Shown in pieces: positions 52,923-64,000 of a stretch of 64,000 nt of DNA. A program made the position numbers and the translations under genes. This DNA is from Pascua guehoae (lineage: Eukaryota; Basidiomycota; Tremellomycetes; Trichosporonales; Trichosporonaceae). Position 1 is the stretch's first letter. Each line of letters begins with the position of its first letter. The stretch lies in NCBI GenBank assembly GCA_001600415.1, contig BCJX01000011.1, positions 365,029 through 429,028 of the forward strand. Direction: 5' to 3'. The notes beneath the pieces were generated by a model that ran no database searches, was not told the origin of the DNA, and saw only the letters and a program-made list of their open reading frames with translations.

Positions 52923-54202
52923 GTGCATTTGACAACCCACAAAACCTGGAGTGGCCCGTGCACAACTGATCGGCGCCAGGTGTATGCGGGCCTGTGCGAA
53001 GGGGGGGGCGGGGGGGCTTGCCGGTGCGCCGGTGCGTGGGCATGAGCGCATGAGGGCCGTACGCCACGTGCGTCCTGAAGGCTTAAGCGCTTTTAAAGAT
53101 TGTAAATGACACAAGACGGCCAGGGTAACACGACAAGCGACGACAATAATGTGGCTAAAGAGTATAAGAAAAGGTTGGGGATGACCGAGCTCGTCCTCTC
53201 TCTAAAAGTTTCCTTTTGAACGTCACCGAGCTCTTACAGTTTCTGTTCAGTGTCCATGTTTATTTATTGCACTCTAGCCTCGAGCCCCAAGCCACCACCA
53301 CGCTTAGCATTATTATTGCAACAACTCAAAAAACGACCACCAGCCGACGCTTGTTCTCAACTCATGACGCACCATGGGACATCAGGCACAGTGCGCTAAA
53401 ATAACGGTCGGGTACGATTTGAAGCGGTACAGTAGCCTGCAGCCCCTCGTGAGGATGTCTACAGTAGGCACCACTTCAGGAACCGTGTTGTGGCAAGGAG
53501 GCAGAGGGGGTCTGTCGAGTTTGCCGACACGGTTTGGTCAGCCAAACAGGGTACAGGGTACAGGGTTAGGCGAGTTTGGGCTTTAAATGACCCTGCATCT
53601 CCTTGCCTTTGGAGTTAGTTTTGGGCAAAGACAATACAACACAGACATACTGTAGTTGTTTATTTGGCACGCTTGTTAATCTCAGGTCTTGAATCTCCCG
53701 TGGTGCTTCTCAAAGACAATGCTAATACGGCACAACACCCTGACCGGAACAGCAGCTGCCTCATTCACTTTGATGCTCCTCGATCCTCGAGCTACATCTC
53801 TGGATGGTGCAAGACAGATCTCCTGATAGGGTGTGGCCCGTGCGAGGACGCGAGTGGCACAGGTCGTGCACTCATTGTGGCTGCTGCTTGCCCTTTTGGC
53901 TGACATGGCATGTTGTGGTGTGTGCCGCAAAGCTGGCATGCAACAAACAACATGCCCAGATTGGTGAGTCGCCCCGACTTGAGTTTGGTCAGTCGAGATT
54001 ACCACCACACCATTTGCGTGCCTTGGTCGAAAAGGTTGGCTCTGACGCTCCACCAGGGGGGACGGTGGACGGTGGGGGGGGGACAGGAGCAAAAAGTGGT
54101 CCTCTGCGAGGTTGTCAGTGTGTTGAGACGGTCACCAGGGGCTGAAACACGAACCCATGTTGGCGTGAACACAAAGTGTGCATTAGTTTTACCTCTGCTA
54201 GG

Positions 54203-54229
54203 ATGCCTTGCATGCCTTGCATGCCTTGC
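54203..54229. repeat. 9-bp minisatellite (CATGCCTTG)
   Basis: Three head-to-tail copies of a 9-nt unit in gene-poor DNA. Confidence 0.85.
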
Positions 54230-55457
54230 CTCTCTTCCGAAGACTTCTTGGACGGGACACGTACTGTACCTGTACCTGTCGGCAAGCCCGCCCTGTCAAT
54301 CCTACCCTTTCTCCCTCCCTGCCTCATGCCCTCGCCTCGGGTCCGTGGCCTTGCAGCCGCCTGTGGCGTGGGGCGTGCGTCTACTGTAGCCTGTGACCGG
54401 TCACCTCGTCCTGTCCTGCACTGCCCGTATGTACAGCACTCTGCGTACAGTCTGCGTACAGTACAGTGTCTGGGTACAGTCAGTTCGTTGGGTAGGCATT
54501 TTCTCCCCTTGCCTCGTCTGCCTTGCTCTGCTCAAGCCAGCCAGCCCAATGTACGTTTTGCAACGACGCTACTGAGCCTGCATACCGAGTCTACCCCGTG
54601 CGACCTGCACATTCGACTTCCCTTCTCGTCATTTTCCCCGAACCGCCGCGGCGACCCGACCTCAAAGCCCCGCACATCACTTGCTGCACTGCACTGCACT
54701 GCACTGCCACTGTCACTGCCATTGCACCTGCACCACCCCTCGACACGACACACACGAACACGGCACAGCTCACATACCACTCTGCACCCACCGCCTCCGC
54801 CGATACCCCTCGTCCCGCACACGCACAGCGTTGACAACGCGCCGACATTCTCCAAACGGCACGCTGGGCCGACACCCTTTACTCTCACCCTTCCACCCCC
54901 TTGCCAGCCTGCCTGCCAGCCAGCCTGCAATCGCGCGCGGTGCCTATAGCAGGGCTGGTCCATCACTCTCCCCCTCCCCACCACCCCCCTCCCCCGTTGC
55001 ACCTTAGCTTGGTCACAAAGCTTAGCGTTCCCTCGTTCAAACAAGCCGCACCAGCGCGCTACTAGCGTCTCAGTGCGTCTGGGCCGATTGGTTTGCATCT
55101 TTGAGGGTCGCTGCTCCGACTGGCCGATCTTTGCCAGTCAAGCCAAGCACAGACAGCAGTGGGGACCGCACTGAGCCAGCACTACTGCACGACACGACAC
55201 GCTCTGGCCGACTGGACTGGAGCTCGATTGATTTGCCCCGATCCCGCCGCTGGTAGACAGACACCCCATCCCATCGGTCACCTACCCCCCTTGTGCCCTG
55301 CCTGCCCTCTCCCCTCTCCCCTCTCCTCCCCTCCCCCCCTTCCCTCCACCTCGTTCCCTCGACTCCTCCCTGCATACACACCACACGACACCCACCACAC
55401 GCTACCACGCACAACTACTCTCTCCGGTAACAAAGGGAGCCCCCAAGGGACACCACC

Positions 55458-58400
55458 ATGTCAACAGGCCAAGTTGGAAACTTGGACCTGTCCATCACTG
55501 CTCCTGGCTACCCACGGCTCTTTGGCGGTATTCCAGACCACACTGGCTCGAGCAACAAGGCCAATCGCACTGCCGGCGTGACCCTTGACAAGCTTGAGCT
55601 CGACGCTTCCACCCCTGGACAAGCCAACCACAACGCCAACTCGGACCCAGCTTTACTATTCTACGACCCCAACCTGCACGCGCTGCACGCCCCCGCACCC
55701 ACGCCCGCACCCAGCAAAGCTGTAGACGCCGCACACACGGCGGCGCACTTTGCCCTTGCGCCGACACACGACCACGCCCCCGCCCCCACCCACGCTCACG
55801 GTGCCCGTATCTGGCCGGCACTGCCCCCACCCGCACCTTCCCCTAGCCCCCCTGCACCACGACAACTTGCTCCTGCCGCTCCTGTGGCTCCTGTGGCTCC
55901 TCCTCCTGGTCCATCTGCAGGCACGATTCAGACGACCAGTAGTAGTAGTAGCAGTAGAGCGACTGCCATTAGCACAAGCGGCCGTCGCACCAGTCCGACC
56001 AGCAGCCCGCCCTCACCCATACCCACGACACCAACAACACTCTCCTCTACGACCACCACTACTACCTCACCAAACCAGTTACTTGCAACCCAATCCCGAA
56101 ACTCGCAAGTGCCCGCACCGTACGGTCTGCACCTACCAGCTGTTCATTTAGGATCGTTTGACTCGCTCGACCGATCGCCGTTTACAAGCTCATCGCGCCA
56201 TCCAATCTCGCCCTCATCTTCTGTTCCATCCCTAGGCGGGCGCGACAGACCCAGCGCTCGACGAGGGTCCGTGTCCTCGTCAACATCGGCTGCATCGAGA
56301 CCCACCTCGCGCGCTGTATCCCCAGCACCTCTGCACATGCTCCACGTGCAGAACAGTGCACAGGTGACAGACCGCGCGGACCACCACCTTTCCCACAACC
56401 CTTCGTCTTCATTTATCCCGACTGCATTTGCACACACTCCCGAGCCCTCTCAATATCAGCACCAGCAGTCGCTCGACGCCGCAGACTTGGCGTCTACCCC
56501 TGCTCGTGTGTCGCGTGCCGCGAGCCCAAGTCCGAGCGCGGTGCCCACCGAGGACAACGCGCCAACACCCCGCCCTACCAAAGTGCCCCCGCAAACTCCC
56601 TCCGTGAATACGAATCAGGCCCCAAGCACGCTCAGACCCTCTCCACCGCTACTCTCCCCCATCTCACCCATCTCGCCAGTGGGCATCGACAGCCATCTGG
56701 CAAACCTCCCATCAACATCTTTGACTGGCAACGGCTACGGCCACGCGTCTGTAAAAGACGAGCATCCTTTCCTCCGAGGACAGCCGCCTTGGGCGTCCAC
56801 CACCACCTCTGCGCAGGCCCCTCCTCCAGCCGCCTCTCGAACGGCGTCAACCGCGTCCGTGACCCCTTCGGTACAGTCTCAACGCGACCCGCCCCGCGAC
56901 GAGCTCGCCAACGTTCGCAGCAGTAGCATTAGCAGCCTCAACAGCCTCAACAGCGTTGCTAGTGCTAGTGGTGCCCGCGCGCGCTCGGCTCTCTCGGTGC
57001 ACACGCCGTCGCCTTTAACACCAACGAGGCGCTCGTTTGACGTCGACTTTGGCGCGACATCACCGCGTCTTCGCAATTCTCCCAGTGTTCCAAGGCGTCG
57101 CACTATTATCCAGCAGCACAAGCACGCGTCGCACGTGCACATTGCCCAGGTTGAGACAGACACAGAGCACCACATCCCCACTCCTGCCTCGCCTTCGCCA
57201 TCACCAGCAAAGGGACTTGCAACGACCGGACCATCCGACGCCAACGGTGACCTGGTATTGTCGGCCCCTGCGCCAAACTCTGCAGCTGTGCAGACCTTGC
57301 AGCCATCTTCCAGCCCGCCAGCAGCACTCCCGATCAGCTCCCATAACGTGTCGTCCTCGCCAACGTCTATTGTTCAGGACGGCTCTGCCCTTACGTCCAA
57401 GCAAGCACACGACGTCGCAGATAGCTTGATCGACCCCGCATCATCTGTGCATACTCGCACTCGTGCTACTGCACCTCCACTTGCGCGAGAGCCTGCCTCG
57501 TCGCCGGTTGCGTCTGCTTCCATTCCAGCCGCCGAGCCTGCCCCAACACGTGCTGCGGTTGCCTCACCAACCCAAGTCACGGGCCGTCAACAAGGAATCG
57601 AACCGAGCGACGACGCCACCGCCATTGCTGGCACCGCCTCGACAGTGCACGTTGACGGTGAACCCAGGCACAAGCCATCTCAGAAGCGATCGCTCCCTCG
57701 CCCGCCGACCACTGAAGAGAGCCCCGCATTGACCTCTTCGAGTGCGGCAAACCGCACCACCTCTCAGACGATACCATTCCCCACCCCTGGTCCGTCTGCC
57801 AACCCGAGCCTCGTCTCCATGCCCGTCCCTACAGTTGCGTCTCGTCCTCTTTCCACCTCTCCAAAGGCAAATTTCAACCCCAACGGTCGTGGACTCGGCA
57901 TCGACACTGCACCCCAGATTCGTTCACGGAATCGCTCACCAGACAGGGTAGGACGGTCATCCTTTGCAACGACTGGCGGTGCCATGGAGATGCCCACTGC
58001 CAAAGCTGCTCCGACGACAGCGACCAAACCGATTCCGATGCCCACGCCGATGGGCTTTACGCCCAGTCACCAACCCACCAAATCGGCATCCAATTTCCCC
58101 GCCATTGCTGGCCTCTCCGACGCTGGACCATATCCCACGTCGGCTGTTTCCCCCAAAGCTCGTGCACCACCCAGCGGACTCCAAGTCCCTGGTGCCAATG
58201 GCGGCCCACCTGGTCTTCCGCAAGGCTTAAGGCAGCCCGAGGAAGTGTGTCTCGAGTGCATGATGCGTGACCGAGATCTCGCCGATGTCTGCGTTCAAGG
58301 CGAAGGGGTCTGGGAGCGTGCGAGTGATACCGCGTGGCAGGACCTTCGGGAGCGCGAGTTCGAAACACTCCGTGCAATGTCACTCGACCACTCGGTCTCC

Positions 58401-61259
58401 GGCATGTCCCTCGAGTCGGCGGGCTTTAGCGCCGAAGCCGACTCGTCTCCGCTCTCGCACACCAGTGCACTTCCGGAAGAACCATCACGGGCAGCGCAGG
58501 CGGCCGCCCGCAAACACCGCCACGAAGCGCGCAAAGCAAAGGCCGACGAGCGTGACGCTCAGGTCGCCCGGATCGGCTGGCGTGGCTTCAAGTGGGAGGA
58601 AGGATCTGGCGGCGAAGGCTTCCCAAAGGGCTTCCTCGGTACACGCGGCGGCGCACTGACGGAGAGGGGCATCAAGAATGTCATGACCATGGTATGTTTT
58701 TGCTATACTCTGGGGAACCAGTGGAGACTGACCGTGCCAGTACCCTTCGTCGTCTGCGCTGCGATACCAGATTCTCCAGAGCTACCTGCGCGGGCAGTAC
58801 CGCCTCATCCTCGAGGTGCGCAACGAAGCGTCTCGGCTCGGCCACTACCCCGAGCCCGAAGAGCCCTACTACCCCACATCGCCCACGCTTTCCAGCCATG
58901 AGAGCTCGGTGGCTAGTGCCAACCGACGCAAGTCGCGCAACAAGAGCATCGACGCACAGTCCGTCAAGGCCATGTCCATTAGCACGGCACGGTCGGCCCC
59001 AGCTGTGCCCCTGTCGCAGCAGCCACCACCGTTACGGCAGAGCCCGTCGACGCCAGCGGGCCTTGGCAGCGTCGTCACGCAGCGTCCCCGACCACGGACA
59101 CAGTACTCTGGCGAGCGTGGAGGAGAGCGCGAGTCGATGCTGGCGCCCAGCTCGAGTTCGGTGGTGTCGCGCCCCTTGCTCAACGTCAACACGTCTGCGT
59201 CTCCGCCTACGCGCCCACAGCACCTCAAGGGTATGAGTGTCAGCTCTTCGAGCGTGCCCAAAGCGCGCGATTCGCGCTTTACCGACGACAATTGGTCCGA
59301 CACGGAGGACCTGTGGCCACCCGCGTCACCGGGCTCGGGCAACCTGCGTCCGTTTTCGTTTGCTGTTCGTGCCGGAGCTGCTGCTGGACGCGACGGAAGC
59401 GATGCTGGACACCAGCGCCGCAGCATCTTTGGCCGCTGGGGCGGAAGTGTCACCAGTCTGTTTACTGGCAGCCACGGGGGCAGCGGCAGCATGATGGACA
59501 TGCAGTGAGTCGGAAGCACTAACTATTGTGGTATTGTACAATGCTGATCCGCAGTCTTGGTCTCGATATGGACCGCAGGAACCGCACGTCGTCATACCAG
59601 GCGCACGAGATGCCCAGGGTCTCTTCAGGCCTCGCCTCACGTCCAGTCTTTGCGAGCCGACAGTCGCTCGGTTCCGGTGTCTATCTCCCTGGACAAGACC
59701 AGCAGACTGCAAACGCCGCGGCACAGGCAGCTATGCGTGACCGGCGTGCGAGATCGGTCAGCACAAGCCGTCTCACACAGGTATCGCTCTATGACGAGCA
59801 CAGCGACGTCTCGCCCAAGAAGAAGGAAAAGGGGCTCAAGGGCCTGCTCCAGAAGATGAAGAAGCCAAAGGGTGGCAAGCGCGACAGGGCCGCTGCTGTT
59901 GCTCGGCCCGAAGAGGATGGAGCCTCGTCGGAGCTGCAGCCGCCACCGCCCATCTCGTTCCTCGTCAACCGCGGCGAAAGGAACCACGACCGCAGCCGCT
60001 CGGGCTCATCCATGTCGATGCTCAACGAGCCATCGCCTTCGCCGTCGCTCACGCCTGGCAATGGATCGCCCAATCCACAAGGCCGTTCGGTGTCTACGCC
60101 GATGGCTGCCTCTTCTGGCAGCGGGAGCCAAGACGCGAGCCCCACAAGCTCGCGCTTTGCTCCTGAGCGTGACAGGCGCCGCACCGACCCATCCCCCGAG
60201 CTTCCGCCGGGTGCGGCTCCTGATGCTTTTAGTCTCACGCTTCACCCACGCCGTGGGTCTGCGATGGAAATGCTCACGGGAAGCTCGCACACGAGTATTC
60301 CCAATGCGCTCATCACACCCGAGACGCCAGTGTATGAAGAGCCCATTTCGATGCGTGACTCTTCGTTTTCGTCGTCTCTGCGGGAGTCGATGGCACGCGA
60401 ATCCATGGTTGCGCGCGAGTCAATGGTTCGCGATTCGCTCGTTGTGCGCGACTCGATGGTCGGCCGCGAGTCGACCTATATGCCCAACGGCAATGGCCAG
60501 CCGTACCCGCCATCGTACAACATGGCCATGTCTTACCGGAAGAGCATGCAGCCGTCGTTGTCGTCACGGTACTCGACGGCCGATTCGCTCGATCCGGGCA
60601 TGGCACCGGCCCAGCACCTGCAGGCGCCTTCACCAGCAGGTTCGCTCTCGCCAAACCGGTACAAGAACCTCCCGCCACTTCCGCCCAGCGCTGGAGGCGG
60701 CGGCGCCATGGCATCGCCAGACATGTACAGCGACGCGGCCGACTCGTACCGTGCGAGTGTGTATGACAATCGCACATCGATTGCCTCGTCATACCCGCGT
60801 GGCTCGATTGTTTCCCAGGACGCGCCGAGTGCAGGGTACCGCACCGGCGTCCCACCTTCGAGTGACTATTTCCCGACGGCCTCCCCGCGTTATCAGCAGG
60901 GCGGGTTTGCATCCCCACTGCCGGTCCCGGGCCCGGGCTCGAGCCCGCCCGGCGGCTACGGTGCTGCCGTCGGCCTCGGTGCCCCGCCGTACATGCAACA
61001 GCGCACACTGCAGCCCCGCGCGAGCTTTGACGTCCTCGGGGACCACCAGGCGCGCGTTCGCCGCTCGGCTGCTGCTCCGATGCCCGACGAGCGCAATGCG
61101 CAGAGCATGTACATTGACGCGCGCAACGCTGCGTCGACGGGCTCGTTTGGCCGCTTCTTCAAGGCGGAAAAGGCCGTCGTGCCCGACCCGCCTCCCCACA
61201 CCGAAGACAGGAAGGAGCGCAGGAGGGGCATCAAGTCGATCTTTTCAAAGGCAAAGTAG
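55458..61259 (+). CDS. Very large low-complexity Ser/Pro-rich protein, 1900 aa
   Basis: Three exons, 55458-58691, 58741-59504 and 59555-61259, with introns of 49 and 50 nt. The first 920 residues are disordered and rich in Ser, Pro, Thr and Ala. A conserved core follows at about residues 925-1120, with EEVCLECMMRDRDLADVCV, VWERASDTAWQDL, GWRGFKWEEG, LTERGIKNVMTMYPSS and LRYQILQSYLRGQYRLILE. The C-terminal 780 residues are again Ser-rich, with RRSIFGRWGGSVTSL, a Lys-rich patch (KKKEKGLKGLLQKMKKPKGG), an RxSMVxRxS repeat near 60395-60470 and a basic end RRGIKSIFSKAK. The core resembles fungal proteins often labelled proline-rich cell-wall or uncharacterised. That recollection is weak. No signal peptide or membrane segment is seen, so an intracellular scaffold, perhaps cortical, is more likely. 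Confidence 0.8.
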
Positions 61260-62186
61260 TAGCGCGAGCGATACACGAGCTCGTGTGAACGCTGCCCATG
61301 GTGACTGACCACGCCTCGTCTCTGCGCTCCCCACGCCACCCGCTCGCGCCAGATCGCCGGCTCTCAGCGCCCTGTTTCCTCTCATCTTTTGTTAGACACG
61401 GACTATGACTGCACATTCTCTCTACGCATACCACAGGACCGATCACGCCGCACCAGTAACATACCCCTGGCGCGGCCCAACCATGACTGCGACCCGACAC
61501 CAAGCACGCACCCCACTCCTCCCACCTTTGTTCCGCCCGACACGAGACATCCCACCACCCACTGATCCCGACCGCGTACGGAAGTGACCCCAACCGCGAC
61601 ACAAGGAGACGTGGAACGAACCCAGCGAAAACCAACTCTTTTCAATGATCCATTTCCACTTCGCACGAATCCCAATTTTCACCACGATCCCATGATCCAT
61701 GATCTACGATCAATGATCCACGATCCACGATCCCTGATACCCACACCAGACCTACTACCTACCCAACTAGCACCTGGCAGCGGATGGGCAGCATTAATCG
61801 AGAGGCCACGCGGACTCTGTTTGTAGCACTACAGCATCGAGAGCCTACCCATGCCACCTTGTCTGCACGAGCGAGTGAGCGAGCCTGCGAGCCTGCGAGC
61901 TGGCGCTGCATTGGAGCAGAGGCCAGTGCAGCAGCGAGGTGTTGCGTTGACATTGTATGCGGAGAGATTCTTGTCTGCATGAGCTGGCCCAAACTGTCAT
62001 ACCCAGCGTCAGAAGGCAGGAGTGTGCTGTTTACGTGCTCTAGCGATCATGTCAGTGTCGCATTTGACAGAGTTGCGTTTGGGAGCATTGGGTCCGTTTC
62101 GTTTGGCAGAGTCGCATTGACAGAATTGACACTGCCTCACATTCCCTGCTCTCGGTACATCATTTGCATCACTACCCACTGCCGTC

Positions 62187-62302
62187 GACCTCGAGGCGTG
62201 TCCGACCTCGAGACTTGTCCGACTTGGAGACTTGTCCGACCTCGAGACTTGTCCGACCTCGAGACTTGCCCAACCTCGAGACTTGTCCGACCTCGAGGCC
62301 GG
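62187..62302. repeat. 17-bp minisatellite, about 6.8 copies
   Basis: Head-to-tail units of gacctcgagacttgtcc with few substitutions: 62187-62203, 62204-62220, 62221-62237, 62238-62254, 62255-62271, 62272-62288 and a partial copy. Most copies contain the palindrome CTCGAG. Confidence 0.95.
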
Positions 62303-62342
62303 ACGCGCCCAATACAGACGCCAACGAAGCGGATACTTGTGT

Positions 62343-62385
62343 CCATGCCAAACCATGCCAAACCATGCCAAACCATGCCAAACCA
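62343..62385. repeat. 10-bp minisatellite, four copies
   Basis: Four perfect copies of ccatgccaaa plus a partial copy, 40 nt downstream of the 17-bp minisatellite. Confidence 0.95.
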
Positions 62386-62640
62386 CAGCAGCCATCGACT
62401 GGCTCGGACCTCTGCCTCTTCCATCTACATCCGCCAGACAGGAGCAAGACAATTTCTCAAACCAAGACTGAGCACAGCCGACCACAAAGCCGACCACGTC
62501 AGCATCCATGGGGATAAATTGCCCAACACGACGCCCACACGACGCCGCGCCACGGCGCTGCGGCCCACTCTCGAGCCCACCCGGCCCGCCGCTGCGCGTA
62601 CAACGATGCATCGTCCTCGTACTGCCCATCACGGAATCTT

Positions 62641-63987
62641 CTAGTACTGATACCCCCCGTACTGGTATCCATACTGGCCCTGCCCTTGCTGGCCCTGCTG
62701 TGGAGGCTGGGGCTGGGGCTGCTGGCCCTGGGGTGCATACCCGGGGTACGCGTATCCGCCATAGCCTCCTGGCGGGGGGTATGGCTGGCCCGACTGCTGG
62801 GGCGGCTGGGGCGGCTGGGGGTACGAGTACTGCCGCTGCTGCTGCGGGGGCGGGGGCGGCTGGTACTGCTGCTGTGGCTGGTACTGCTGCGGGGGCGGGG
62901 ACTGGTAGTGCTGAGGCGGAGACTGGTAGTGCTGCTGCTGTTGCTGCTGGGGTTGCTGCTGTTGTTGCTGTGGCTGAGGTGGGGCGGGGTAGCTTGCCGA
63001 CGAGGAGCGGTAGGGCGCGGGCGGGGCCGGGTAGCTTTGCTGTGTGTAGTTTGTGTATTGCTGTGTGGGGGGCGGGGAGGGGTACGATGGGGCGCCCGTG
63101 GGGGCGGACGGGAACGAGGGGTATGTGCCTGCTCCTGGGCGGGGTGGTGGTGGGGGGTAGGGGCCTGGGGGCGGGGATGCGGCCGTGTTCGACCTGGCGG
63201 TCGGCGGGGAGGGGGCGGGCGGGGTGCTGGTGCTGGTGCTGAATGCGGAGGGGAGGCCGGCGAGGTTGAAGTCGTAGGGATTGGAGGGCTTCGGGGGCGC
63301 GGGTGGGGCGGGGTAGGCCGAGGCCGATGCCTGGGCCGACGGTGGGGGCGGGTAGCCGGGCGTGGATGGCTTGGGCGGCGGTGGGGGCGGGTATGCTCCG
63401 TACTTGGATGCTGGGGCCGATCCGGACCCAGAGCCAGATCCCGAGCCAGAGCCCGAGAGACCCATAGAGGCAAACTGGGCGTCGAGGCCGCGGGACGGCG
63501 ACGACGCCGTGGGGCTCGATGGCGAGCTGCCTGCTCCTCCTGCTCCGCCCGCGATGCGGTTGCGCGTCTCGATCTCGGCAACGAGGCGGTTGCGCTCGGC
63601 ATCGCGCGAGCTCACGAGCGACCGCACCTCGCGCTTCAAGTCGGCGGCCACGCGGTCAATGCTCTCGTAGAAGGCGAGCGCTTTGGCGAGGCCCTCGGCG
63701 AGTTGGACGTGGGACGCGCCCGCGCGCTCCATCCGGCGCTCCCACTCGCGCACGCGCGTCGCGCGCGCCTTGGCCGACCGCTGTCGTTCGCGCACGCCCT
63801 GGCCACGCGAAACGCGCTGGACAATGGTCTCGAGCTCGGTCGTGAGCGTCTTGAGCGCCGAGACGGCAGAGGCTAAGCGCGACTGGTACGGGCGGAACTT
63901 TTCCAGCTCGGCGGCAAAGAGCTGCGGCTCGACGGACGCGTTGCGCCGGTTCAAAAGGAGCAGGTTGGACACGTCGTCATTTTGGAT
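62641..63987 (-). CDS. BRO1/PalA/ALIX-type protein, C-terminal part (5' end outside window)
   Basis: The last exon of a larger gene. At 63988 a CAG acceptor precedes IQNDDVSNLLLLNRR, and the frame runs to the stop at 62641 (448 codons). EPQLFAAELEKFRPYQSRL and the following long coiled-coil (about residues 20-150) match the V-shaped middle domain of Bro1/ALIX-family ESCRT-associated proteins, by family recognition. The rest is a Pro/Tyr/Gln-rich tail with PPPPPPKP, YPPPP and long Gln runs, ending GYQYGGYQY, like the proline-rich region that recruits partners. Bro1 acts at endosomes with ESCRT-III and the ubiquitin hydrolase Doa4; PalA/Rim20 acts in pH signalling. The N-terminal Bro1 domain that would decide between them is outside the window. 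Confidence 0.82.
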   Translation of the reverse strand: MQNDDVSNLLLLNRRNASVEPQLFAAELEKFRPYQSRLASAVSALKTLTTELETIVQRVSRGQGVRERQRSAKARATRVREWERRMERAGASHVQLAEGLAKALAFYESIDRVAADLKREVRSLVSSRDAERNRLVAEIETRNRIAGGAGGAGSSPSSPTASSPSRGLDAQFASMGLSGSGSGSGSGSGSAPASKYGAYPPPPPPKPSTPGYPPPPSAQASASAYPAPPAPPKPSNPYDFNLAGLPSAFSTSTSTPPAPSPPTARSNTAASPPPGPYPPPPPRPGAGTYPSFPSAPTGAPSYPSPPPTQQYTNYTQQSYPAPPAPYRSSSASYPAPPQPQQQQQQPQQQQQQHYQSPPQHYQSPPPQQYQPQQQYQPPPPPQQQRQYSYPQPPQPPQQSGQPYPPPGGYGGYAYPGYAPQGQQPQPQPPQQGQQGQGQYGYQYGGYQY

Positions 63988-64000
63988 CTGGGCGTTAGTG

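Larger units (their letters stand above)
49415..55457. other. Gene-poor region of 6 kb
   Basis: No firm gene apart from the possible one at 50.75-51.85 kb. The first 300 nt are the pyrimidine-rich leader (minus strand) of the preceding gene. The last kilobase is C/T-rich leader or promoter of the large gene at 55458. Two short minisatellites are present: a GCCAGGCGT unit at about 52890-52920 and a CATGCCTTG unit at about 54203-54229. Confidence 0.5.
61260..62640. other. Intergenic repeat-rich spacer, convergent gene ends
   Basis: 3' flank of both neighbours. Contains GATC-rich short repeats near 61685-61740, the 17-bp minisatellite at 62187 and the 10-bp minisatellite at 62343. No coding evidence. 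Confidence 0.6.

Noticed and set aside
54176..54949. 257-codon plus-strand frame with CMPCMPC repeats
   Set aside because: Repeats come from a 9-bp minisatellite; the rest is the C/T-rich leader of the large gene.
62187..62385. CRISPR-like array
   Set aside because: Units are directly adjacent without spacers, so these are minisatellites; the genome is fungal.
62686..63876. 396-codon plus-strand frame opposite the Bro1-type gene
   Set aside because: Antisense of Pro/Gln-rich codons, giving an artificial Leu/Gly/Arg-rich product.

Overview
The window is nuclear DNA from a basidiomycete yeast. The gene models have short introns (mostly 45-180 nt) with GTGAGT, GTGCGT or GTACGT donors, coding DNA is GC-rich at third positions, and several products are of fungal type: peroxisomal multifunctional beta-oxidation enzyme, external NADH dehydrogenase with EF-hands, Bro1/PalA. 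The F-box-like protein near 32-33 kb resembles an expanded family I associate with Trichosporonales (Cutaneotrichosporon, Vanrija, Apiotrichum). That placement is inference from family knowledge. There is one 360-nt assembly gap inside an intron, plus three single undetermined bases.

Layout. 0.5-1.8 kb: uncharacterised single-exon protein (+). 2.8-4.1 kb: peroxisomal adenine-nucleotide carrier (-). 5.4-6.8 kb: phosducin-like CCT cochaperone (+). 8.5-9.1 kb: cysteine-rich, probably surface-anchored protein (+). 10.9-14.1 kb: peroxisomal dehydrogenase/hydratase with a C-terminal SKL (+). 15.2-18.0 kb: MFS transporter (+). 18.8-21.4 kb: alternative NADH dehydrogenase (+). 21.8-24.0 kb: mitochondrial protein with FGLR repeats and a possible bacterial-type RNase P protein domain (-). 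24.4-27.4 kb: frameshifted pieces of a Ty1/copia retrotransposon (-) surrounding an intact secreted ricin-B-type lectin gene (+). 28.7-30.5 kb: two-pass membrane protein (+). 31.1-33.2 kb: a 74-residue acidic protein (-) divergent from the F-box-like gene (+). 33.7 kb: intron-containing tRNA-Ser(AGA) (-). 35.4-40.5 kb: three small two-exon genes (-) in gene-poor DNA. 41.5-44.3 kb: aminopeptidase P (+). 44.8-47.2 kb: mitochondrial octanoyltransferase (+). 48.0-49.4 kb: disordered probable nuclear protein (-). 49.4-55.4 kb: about 6 kb without a firm gene, holding one possible gene or remnant. 55.5-61.3 kb: 1900-residue low-complexity protein (+). 62.6 kb to the end: C-terminal part of a Bro1/ALIX-type protein (-).

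Themes. Three metabolic genes could cooperate on fatty-acid growth: the ATP carrier supplies the peroxisome, the multifunctional enzyme runs beta-oxidation, and the alternative NADH dehydrogenase reoxidises cytosolic NADH. Octanoyltransferase supports lipoylated mitochondrial dehydrogenases. This link is inferred from function. The genes have separate promoters and form no operon.

Most notable: (1) the possible RnpA-like domain in a nuclear-encoded mitochondrial protein, (2) an apparently intact lectin gene lodged inside a copia relic, and (3) an octanoyltransferase intron with a G35 tract at one end and a C-rich tract at the other. Exon joins were worked out by eye from splice consensus, reading frame and family conservation. 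Each reported model keeps an open frame, but none is backed by transcript data.
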